Under the pieces are notes generated by a model. The model saw only the letters and a program-made list of their open reading frames with translations. It was not told the DNA's origin and searched no databases. Positions 14,108 to 20,080 of a stretch of 20,080 nt of DNA are shown here, piece after piece; within the stretch, counting starts at the first letter, position 1; each line of letters opens with the position of its first letter. The stretch covers positions 1 to 20,080 of the forward strand of contig CAZNQG010000058.1 of the NCBI GenBank assembly GCA_964575235.1, read 5' to 3'. Made by a program: the position numbers and the translations under genes. The DNA is from SM23-62 sp964575235. Lineage in GTDB: Bacteria > Bacteroidota > Bacteroidia > Bacteroidales > SM23-62.

Positions 14108-14695
14108 ATGGACAAATACCCGATCCATATCAAGCACATGGTCTGCCCGCGCTGCATACGGGCGGTGGAAGAGGAAGCAGAAAAACTGGGACTCGAGATC
14201 GACTCGATAAGGCTTGGGGAGCTTGTGCTGTCATCCAGGCCCGATGACCGGACGCTGCAGCAACTCGGTGAGAATCTGAGACGGCAGGGATTCGAGATCA
14301 TTTCAGACCACAGGAGCCAGATCGTCAACCGGATCAAAACCGAGATCATCAATGTGATCCATCACGGCCAGGAACTTCCGGACCGGATGAATTTCTCATC
14401 CTACCTGGCCCGGAAGGCAGGTTATGAATATTCGAGCCTGAGCACCCTTTTTTCCTCCATTGAAGGCATGACGATAGAACATTACATCATCCTGCAGAAG
14501 ATCGAAAAAGTCAAAGAACTTATTGTATACGATGAGCTGACCATCAGCGAAATAGCCTACATGATGGACTACAGCAGCCCGCAGCACTTGAGCACACAGT
14601 TCAAAAAAGTGACCGGGTTGAGTCCCTCGCACTTCAAAAAAATTAGAACCCTCAGGCGGAAACCCATCGACCGGGTGGAGGATGAGGACCTGTAA
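14108..14695 (+). CDS. HMA-AraC fusion: predicted metal-sensing transcription activator
   Basis: The protein has 195 residues. The N-terminus (about 4-68) is a heavy-metal-associated (ferredoxin-like) domain whose metal loop reads KHMVCPRC with C13 and C16, plus H10 and M11. The C-terminus (about 72-182) is an AraC-type DNA-binding domain with two helix-turn-helix units. The first is SSYLARKAGYEYSSLSTLF (98-115) and the second, the diagnostic one, is TISEIAYMMDYSSPQHLSTQFKKVTGLSPSHF (145-176). There is no cupin or other sugar-sensing domain, so the HMA domain is the likely sensor. The gene ends three bases before the shared operator copy B and the HYC-cusA-tolC operon. I infer that it senses Cu(I)/Ag(I) or a similar soft metal and activates both shared operators. 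Confidence 0.88.
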   Translation: MDKYPIHIKHMVCPRCIRAVEEEAEKLGLEIDSIRLGELVLSSRPDDRTLQQLGENLRRQGFEIISDHRSQIVNRIKTEIINVIHHGQELPDRMNFSSYLARKAGYEYSSLSTLFSSIEGMTIEHYIILQKIEKVKELIVYDELTISEIAYMMDYSSPQHLSTQFKKVTGLSPSHFKKIRTLRRKPIDRVEDEDL

Positions 14696-14698
14696 GCA

Positions 14699-14763
14699 AA
14701 AATCTTGTACAAATCTCCCAGAATTATGTAAATAAAGATGCGCTGATCTTTATTTCTTTGCAG
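14699..14763 (+). promoter_or_regulatory. Shared metal-regulon promoter/operator, copy B (upstream of the HYC-cusA-tolC operon)
   Basis: This is the gapless partner of 11820-11884. The upstream 40 bases are the better conserved part (32 identical), then eight mostly different bases, then TTTCTTTGC again at 14753-14761. TTGTACAA (14705-14712) is an 8-base palindrome in this copy but not in copy A. The fixed spacing between box and -7 element in both copies suggests an activator contacting RNA polymerase from the -35 region. The GTG of the HYC gene is 25 bases after the TTTG. Confidence 0.7.
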
Positions 14764-14785
14764 GGTACAAAATTGTATCCTGCTC

Positions 14786-15157
14786 GTGTTTACTAAAACG
14801 GTCCATATTGCACTCGGGATGCTGTTGCTCATCACGACAGCCGGGTTGACCATCGAAAAGCATTATTGCGGAAGCAGGCTTGTTTCCGTGAGTCTTTTCG
14901 GCGATCCGGACCCCTGCTGCGATGCGGATACCGGTTGCTGCCACAACGATTCCAGAACCTTTGTGCTGCAGGCCGATTTTACTGCCTCGCAGTCCACGGC
15001 AGAATTAGAGCCCTTCATGCTCGATGTGGTTGCGCATCCGGCGGTCTGTCAAACCCCGGATGCCCGCCCGGGATACGATGCCCCGAAACACTCCGGCCTC
15101 AGTCCCCCCGCCCCGTTCAAACCCGAACTTTGCAGCCTCCAGACCTACCGTTTGTGA
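14786..15157 (+). CDS. HYC/CC/PP-type small secreted cysteine-rich protein
   Basis: The protein has 123 residues and a GTG start. A short N-terminal hydrophobic segment (VHIALGMLLLITTAGLTI, 6-23) is a signal sequence or anchor without an obvious lipobox. It is followed by KHYCG (H26, C28), RLVSVSLFGD, C44-C45, C51-C52, C88, a PP at 107-108 and C116. The HYC...CC...PP order is the signature of a small Bacteroidota family of unknown function often found beside CusA-type pumps. The clustered cysteines and histidines facing the periplasm make a metal-binding or metal-delivery role plausible. It is first in the operon under the shared operator and 60 bases ahead of cusA, with no promoter evident in between. 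Confidence 0.75.
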   Translation: MFTKTVHIALGMLLLITTAGLTIEKHYCGSRLVSVSLFGDPDPCCDADTGCCHNDSRTFVLQADFTASQSTAELEPFMLDVVAHPAVCQTPDARPGYDAPKHSGLSPPAPFKPELCSLQTYRL

Positions 15158-15217
15158 TACGGATTAGCTGACCCCACCGATCACATTAGCTGTTAATCTT
15201 TATCCACGACGTTTTAT

Positions 15218-18200
15218 ATGTTAAACAAAATCATTCGCTTTTTCCTGGAAAACAGGCTGGTGACCTTCATCACCCTGGCCTCCCTTATAGCCTGGGGCAT
15301 TGCCACTGCCCCGTTCGGCTGGGATACCGGCATATTCCCAAGGGACCCGGTACCCGTTGACGCCATCCCCGACATCGGTGAAAACCAGCAGATCGTATAT
15401 ACGGAATGGCCGGGACGGTCCCCCCAGGACATAGAGGACCAGATATCCTATCCCCTGACCACATCGCTGCTGGGCATCCCGGGCGTTAAATCCATACGCA
15501 GCAGCTCCATCTTCGGGCTCTCGAGCATTTACATCATCTTCAACGAGGATGTGGATTTCTACTGGAGCCGGACCCGGATCCTGGAAAAGCTCAATTCCCT
15601 TCCTGCCGGCACACTGCCGGAAGGGGTCATGCCTGCACTGGGACCGGACGCAACGGCCCTGGGACAGATCTACTGGTATACCCTGGAGGGGAGGGACCCG
15701 GACGATAATCCCGCAGGGGGGTGGGACCCGCACGAACTGAGGACCATCCAGGACTTCTATGTGCGCTATGCCCTTACTTCCGCAGAAGGCGTTGCCGAGG
15801 TAGCCTCGATCGGCGGCTTTGTCAAGGAATACCAGGTCGACATCGATCCGGACGCCATGAAGGCGCACGGGGTGAACGTATCCCATATCATGTCGGCCGT
15901 AAAAAACAGCAACCTCGACATCGGGGCCAGGACCATCGAGTTCAACCGGGCGGAATACCTGGTCCGGGCCCTGGGATACATCAAAAGCCTGGAAGACCTG
16001 GAAAATTCCGTCGTGGCCGTCCGCGACCACGTACCCATCCGGCTGCGTGATGTCGCCCGCGTCAACTACGGGCCAGCCAACAGGCGAGGGGGACTCGACA
16101 AGGGAGGTTCGGAAGCCGTCGGCGGGGTTGTCGTGGCGCGTTACGGTGCAAATCCCATGGAAGTGATCGAAAACGTGAAGGCCAGGATCGACGAGATTTC
16201 CCCGGGTTTGCCCTCCAGGACCCTGGAAGACGGCACCGAATCCAGGGTTACCGTCGTTCCCTTCTACGACAGGACCGGGCTGATCAAGGAAACCCTGGGC
16301 ACGCTGGAGGAAGCGCTAACCCTGGAGATCCTAATCAGCATCATCGTGGTCATCGTCCTGGTGATGAACCTCAGGGCCTCCCTGCTGATTTCAAGCCTGC
16401 TGCCCATAGGGGTACTCATGACCTTCATCGTTATGCGGAAATTCGGGGTGGATGCAAACATCGTTGCCCTTTCGGGCATTGCCATCGCCATCGGGGTGAT
16501 GGCCGATGTAGGCATCGTGTTTACCGAAAACATCGTGCGGCATCTAGAGATGCCAGAGAACCGTGATGCAAACGGTAAGAAGCTTTTATCCGTCATTTAC
16601 GATGCCACTACCGAGGTCGCGGGAGCCGTGATTACCGCCCTGGCAACGACCATCGTCAGCTTCCTTCCGGTTTTTGCCATGCAGGCTGCCGAAGGAAAGC
16701 TTTTCAAACCGCTGGCTTTCACCAAGACCTTTGCCATGGTTTCGGCCCTGGCGATCGGACTGATCATCATTCCCACCATGGCCAATATCATTTTTGCTAT
16801 GCGTCACCGGAAGATCAGGACAAAACGATTCTGGAACATCCTGCTCATAGCTGCCGGAGTTGCGGCGTGCATCCCGATGCGTTCCTTTCTTCCGCTTGCC
16901 CTGGTGGTCATCGGGGCAAATAATCTCCTTGAAACTAAATGGCGCGAAGAAAGGAGACAATTTGTAAAATACATAAACATTTCCGTCGCTCTCCTTGTGG
17001 TCCTGTTTTTCCTGACCAGGAACTGGATGCCGCTCGGGGCCCGGAACAGCCTTACGGCCAACCTGTTGTTTGTTATTTCGATCACAACCGTGGTACTGGG
17101 CACCCTGATGACCATCGTGCACTATTACAGGAGGATCCTGCAATGGTGCCTGGCAAATAAATGGAAATTCCTTTCGATCCCCATGGCGTTCATCTTATTC
17201 GGCATTCTGAGCTGGCAGGGCATCGACCGGGTTTTCGGGTTCCTGCCGGGATTCATTAAGGATACAAAGGCATGGCAGTCTGCAGTTCATGCCCTGCCGG
17301 GTTCCGGGAAGGAATTCATGCCTGCCCTGGACGAAGGATCCTTCCTTCTCATGCCCACAACCATGCCTCATTCAGGGATTCAGGAGAACATCGACGTCAT
17401 CCGGATGCTGGATGAGCGGGTTAATTCCATTCCGGAAGTAGAGATGGCGGTAGGGAAATGGGGGCGCGTAAATTCTGCCCTGGATCCGGCCCCGATCTCC
17501 ATGTTTGAAAACGTGATCAATTACCGTCCCGAATACATATTGAATGAAAAAGGCCACAGGATGAGGTTCAGGGTGGACCGGGACGGATCTTTCGTCCTGA
17601 AGGATGGAAGTCTGTACAACCGTGATAAAGAAGGCTTCAGGCTCATTGACCGGGACAGCCTGGAGGAAGACGATAAGGGCGAATACTTCAGGCAGTGGAG
17701 GGATCGTATCGTTTCCCCCGATGACATCTGGGATGAAATTGTAAAGAAGACCGATATCCCGGGACTTACATCTGCTCCCAAACTCCAGCCGATACAAACC
17801 CGCCTGGTAATGCTGCAGACCGGGATGAGGGCACCCATGGGAATCAAGGTCTTCGGTCCGGACCTCGGGACCATCGAAAAAACCGGGTTCGAGCTTGAAC
17901 GGTTCCTGCAGCAGGTCGAGGGCGTTGAGCCCAGGTCGGTCTTCGCCGACCGGGTGGTCGGAAAACCCTACCTGGAGCTTAAAATAGACCGGGACGCCAC
18001 GGCGCGGTACGGGCTGACGGTAAAAGACCTTCAGTCCACCATCAGCGGAGCGGTCGGGGGGATGCAGCTCAGCACGACGGTCGAGGGAAGGGAAAGGTTC
18101 CCGGTAAGGGTACGGTACGCACGTGAATTCCGCGATACCCCGGAGGACCTGAAAAAAATCCTCATCCCGACCCCTTCCGGAAGCCAGGTACCCCTGGGGG

Positions 18201-19012
18201 AACTGGCCGAAGTGACCTATCTGAGGGGCCCCCAGATGATCAAAAGCGAGAACACCTTTCCGGTGGGCTATGTCATATTCGACAAAAAACCGGATTATGC
18301 CGAAGTGGACGTGGTGGAAAATGCCCGGAGATTCCTGGACGAGAAGATCAACAGCGGTGAATTCCGGGTTCCCCCCGGGGTCAGCTACGTATTTACCGGC
18401 AACTATGAGAACCAGGTCCGTGCCACAAAACGGCTCATGCTGGTGGTCCCGCTCAGCCTGATCCTTATTTTCCTCATCCTGTACTTCCAGTTCCGGTCGG
18501 TCATTACGTCCTCCATGATCTTCACGGGGATCTTCGTGGCCTTTTCGGGAGGCTTCCTGATGATGTGGCTGTACGGGCAGCCGTGGTTCATGAACTTTTC
18601 CGTTGCCGGGATAAATCTCAGGGACCTGTTCGACATGCACCGGGTCAACCTGAGTGTAGCCGTATGGGTCGGGTTTATAGCCCTTTTCGGCATCGCCACG
18701 GACGACGGGGTCATCATCGGAACCTACCTGAGGCAGGTATTCAATAAGAACCGGCCGGGCACGAGGGAAGAGGTAAGGCAATCGGTTCTTGAAGCCGGCT
18801 CAAAAAGGGTCCGCCCGGCCATGATGACGGCCGCGACGGCCATCATCGCCCTGATCCCCGTGCTTACCTCCACCGGGAAGGGTTCGGACATTATGGTCCC
18901 CATGGCCATTCCCACCTTCGGGGGGATGGCGATCCAGGTGATGACCATGTTCGTGGTTCCCGTACTGTACAGCATGTGGCAGGAGAAAAAAGTAAAAAAC
19001 AATGAAGACTAA
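15218..19012 (+). CDS. cusA: CusA/CzcA-family heavy-metal RND efflux pump, long form
   Basis: The inner-membrane proton-driven pump has 1264 residues; E. coli CusA has about 1047. The start shows the RND pattern: TM1, then VDAIPDIGENQ and SYPLTTSLLGIPGVKSIRS. The TM4 proton-relay aspartate is D430 in IAIGVMADVGIVFTEN. The three methionines of the CusA copper/silver site are present: M712 (FLLMPTT), M762 (ISMFENV) and M865 (LVMLQTG). The first two are 50 apart as in E. coli (573/623). Extra length lies in two places: about residues 527-700, where three or four additional hydrophobic segments precede the usual TM7, and about 54 residues between M762 and M865. Late helices read GIATDDGVIIGTYLR where the family usually has AEFGVV. 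The stop overlaps the TolC-family gene by 11 bases. It probably exports Cu(I)/Ag(I) from the periplasm. Confidence 0.93.
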   Translation: MLNKIIRFFLENRLVTFITLASLIAWGIATAPFGWDTGIFPRDPVPVDAIPDIGENQQIVYTEWPGRSPQDIEDQISYPLTTSLLGIPGVKSIRSSSIFGLSSIYIIFNEDVDFYWSRTRILEKLNSLPAGTLPEGVMPALGPDATALGQIYWYTLEGRDPDDNPAGGWDPHELRTIQDFYVRYALTSAEGVAEVASIGGFVKEYQVDIDPDAMKAHGVNVSHIMSAVKNSNLDIGARTIEFNRAEYLVRALGYIKSLEDLENSVVAVRDHVPIRLRDVARVNYGPANRRGGLDKGGSEAVGGVVVARYGANPMEVIENVKARIDEISPGLPSRTLEDGTESRVTVVPFYDRTGLIKETLGTLEEALTLEILISIIVVIVLVMNLRASLLISSLLPIGVLMTFIVMRKFGVDANIVALSGIAIAIGVMADVGIVFTENIVRHLEMPENRDANGKKLLSVIYDATTEVAGAVITALATTIVSFLPVFAMQAAEGKLFKPLAFTKTFAMVSALAIGLIIIPTMANIIFAMRHRKIRTKRFWNILLIAAGVAACIPMRSFLPLALVVIGANNLLETKWREERRQFVKYINISVALLVVLFFLTRNWMPLGARNSLTANLLFVISITTVVLGTLMTIVHYYRRILQWCLANKWKFLSIPMAFILFGILSWQGIDRVFGFLPGFIKDTKAWQSAVHALPGSGKEFMPALDEGSFLLMPTTMPHSGIQENIDVIRMLDERVNSIPEVEMAVGKWGRVNSALDPAPISMFENVINYRPEYILNEKGHRMRFRVDRDGSFVLKDGSLYNRDKEGFRLIDRDSLEEDDKGEYFRQWRDRIVSPDDIWDEIVKKTDIPGLTSAPKLQPIQTRLVMLQTGMRAPMGIKVFGPDLGTIEKTGFELERFLQQVEGVEPRSVFADRVVGKPYLELKIDRDATARYGLTVKDLQSTISGAVGGMQLSTTVEGRERFPVRVRYAREFRDTPEDLKKILIPTPSGSQVPLGELAEVTYLRGPQMIKSENTFPVGYVIFDKKPDYAEVDVVENARRFLDEKINSGEFRVPPGVSYVFTGNYENQVRATKRLMLVVPLSLILIFLILYFQFRSVITSSMIFTGIFVAFSGGFLMMWLYGQPWFMNFSVAGINLRDLFDMHRVNLSVAVWVGFIALFGIATDDGVIIGTYLRQVFNKNRPGTREEVRQSVLEAGSKRVRPAMMTAATAIIALIPVLTSTGKGSDIMVPMAIPTFGGMAIQVMTMFVVPVLYSMWQEKKVKNNED

Positions 19013-20080
19013 GAAAAGGATCATATTATTGCTTACCGTATGGTTTTCGCTCAGCGCTGCCTCGCAGGATTACCTGGGATCTTACCTCGAGACGGCGGCG
19101 AAGAACAGTGCGGAACTGAAGAGCAAATTCAACGAATACCTGGCAGCGCTGGAAGTTATTCCGCAGGTCAGGGCCCTGCCCGACCCGAGGGTGGCATTCG
19201 GTTATTTCATCCAGCCCGTCGAAACCCGCATGGGTCCGCAGGAATTCAAATTCTCCGCCAGCCAGATGTTCCCCTGGTTCGGGACACTGGGAGCCAGGGC
19301 GGATGCTGCAACCCGTGTGGCCGAGGCAAAATACCAGGCCTTCGAGGAAGCGAAATCGAACCTTTTCAACGAAATAAGAAATGCCTACTACAACCTTTAT
19401 TTCACGCGGCAGGCCATCGGTATAACCCGGGAGAACCTGGAACTTCTGAATACCTTCCGCAACCTGGTACTGGCAAAGCTTGAAGCGGGAACGGTATCGG
19501 CCGTTGACGAATACCGGCTGGAGATGGAGATCGGCGACCTGGAAAACCAGCTGGCTCTGCTTCAGGATAACATGGGCGTTCAGACGACCGGGTTCAATAA
19601 CCTGCTCAACAACGGCACCGGGCAGCCCGTACGGTTGCCGGAAACCCTCATGACAACCGCATTGGTAGAAAATAAAAGGGATTTGCTCGACAGCATACGG
19701 ACAGGAAACCATAAGCTGCTCGGGCTGGATCGCCAGATCGAAGCCTTCCGGTTCGGACAGGAATCTGCCAGGAAGTCCGGGCTGCCGGAGTTTTCGGTGG
19801 GACTCGAATACGTGGTGACCGGAAGGGGAGAGAACGACCTGGCAGGGAAAGACGCTTTCGTATTCCCGGCCGTGGGAATAACCATACCCCTGTACAGGAG
19901 CAAATACCGGGCAATGGTCGATGAGGCAATTTCCATGGAAGCGGCCAGGCAGGAGGAAAAAATCGACAAAACCAACCTGCTGGAAACCCTTTTCGAAGAG
20001 GCTTGGCGCGACCTGAGGGATGCGGCCAGGCGATTGGAACTGAACCGGGAACAGCTCGTCCTGGCCAGGAAATCCCTGGA
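19002..20080 (+). CDS. TolC-family outer-membrane efflux channel (CusC-like), C-terminus beyond the window
   Basis: A frame open from ATG 19002 to the window end (359 codons) overlaps the end of cusA by 11 bases, so the two are translationally coupled. The signal peptide is MKTKKRIILLLTVWFSLSAASQ. It is followed by long amphipathic helices typical of the outer-membrane efflux family: RALPDPRVAFGYFIQPVETRMGPQ, then ASQMFPWFGTLGARADAA (the QxFPWFGxL motif common in CusC-like proteins), EIRNAYYNLYF, and a second repeat with GLEYVVTGRG and VGITIPLYRSKYRAMVDEA. No lipobox cysteine is visible, so it is unlikely to be lipid-anchored like E. coli CusC. It forms the outer-membrane exit of the tripartite pump. 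The periplasmic adaptor (CusB-like) is not in the window and probably follows. Confidence 0.9.
   Translation, partial: MKTKKRIILLLTVWFSLSAASQDYLGSYLETAAKNSAELKSKFNEYLAALEVIPQVRALPDPRVAFGYFIQPVETRMGPQEFKFSASQMFPWFGTLGARADAATRVAEAKYQAFEEAKSNLFNEIRNAYYNLYFTRQAIGITRENLELLNTFRNLVLAKLEAGTVSAVDEYRLEMEIGDLENQLALLQDNMGVQTTGFNNLLNNGTGQPVRLPETLMTTALVENKRDLLDSIRTGNHKLLGLDRQIEAFRFGQESARKSGLPEFSVGLEYVVTGRGENDLAGKDAFVFPAVGITIPLYRSKYRAMVDEAISMEAARQEEKIDKTNLLETLFEEAWRDLRDAARRLELNREQLVLARKSL

Noticed and set aside
11820..14763. The 65-base repeat as a mobile element, MITE or recombination duplication
   Set aside because: The copies end inside promoter elements, have no terminal inverted repeats or target-site duplications, and differ in the way expected of conserved regulatory sites: conserved box, variable spacer, conserved -7 element.
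14866..15171. Alternative frame (101 codons) inside the HYC gene
   Set aside because: The 14786-15157 frame has a signal-like N-terminus and the full HYC/CC/PP pattern; the alternative has neither.
15163..15192. Direct repeat ATTAGCTG (15163-15170 and 15185-15192), 22 bases apart, before cusA
   Set aside because: Only eight bases, in a gap inside an operon, with no promoter element beside it. It could be chance or an mRNA feature; not enough to call an operator.
17372..18781. 469-codon open frame on the minus strand
   Set aside because: Antisense to cusA, with no recognisable domain; the plus frame carries the conserved RND motifs throughout.
1..20080. CRISPR array, tRNA, rRNA, insertion sequence, prophage or toxin-antitoxin genes
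   Set aside because: I found no regularly spaced repeats, tRNA-like cloverleaf sequences, transposase or integrase motifs, or small paired genes.

Overview
The window reads like the chromosome of a Bacteroidota (Bacteroidales-like) bacterium. The evidence is: a MacB/FtsX-type permease start of the kind common in that phylum; promoters of the TTTG / TAnnTTTG type; little Shine-Dalgarno signal, with GTG and TTG starts; and a small HYC/CC/PP-type secreted protein known to me mainly from Bacteroidota. Catalase, a PerR-type repressor, bacterioferritin and a peroxiredoxin indicate an organism that meets oxygen. I see no rRNA, tRNA, CRISPR array, insertion sequence or integrase. This is a dense chromosomal segment with several short regulatory intergenic regions.

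Layout. (1) 1-3010: the start of an ABC permease (minus strand, cut by the window edge) faces an NtrC-family response regulator and its histidine kinase (plus strand). The gap between them holds two perfect TGTAAA-N5-TTTACA palindromes, a sigma54-like promoter facing the permease and a Bacteroidota housekeeping-type promoter facing the regulator. Together these look like a complete envelope-stress-type switch. (2) 3038-6313, minus strand: perR, katA and bfr in a tight operon, then a thioredoxin-peroxidase-type peroxiredoxin. A perfect 7-1-7 palindrome lies at the perR start. (3) 6443-10003, plus strand: a 979-residue FAD/Fe-S D-2-hydroxyacid dehydrogenase-like protein, then a flavodoxin whose TTG start lies in an ATTTAG-T-CTAAAT palindrome. 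(4) 10076-11807: a ZIP importer and a CDF exporter 10 bases apart. (5) 11895-20080: a metal-efflux region. It holds an SO_0444-type permease with a C-terminal heavy-metal-associated (HMA) domain, a phosphoglycerate mutase, an HMA-AraC fusion regulator, a HYC/CC/PP secreted protein, a long CusA-type RND pump and the start of a TolC-family outer-membrane channel.

The most interesting observation is in region 5. The promoter region of the permease (11820-11884) and that of the HYC-cusA-tolC operon (14699-14763) are the same element. I count 47 of 65 identical bases in a gapless alignment, 32 of the first 40, with fixed distance to a TTTCTTTG -10-like element. The HMA-AraC gene ends immediately before the second copy. 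I infer a single-protein metal sensor that controls two efflux routes through this shared operator: an inner-membrane permease and an RND trans-envelope pump. The RND pump keeps the three-methionine copper/silver path of CusA, so Cu(I)/Ag(I) is the likely ligand. All functional statements are inferred from sequence; nothing here was tested or searched.
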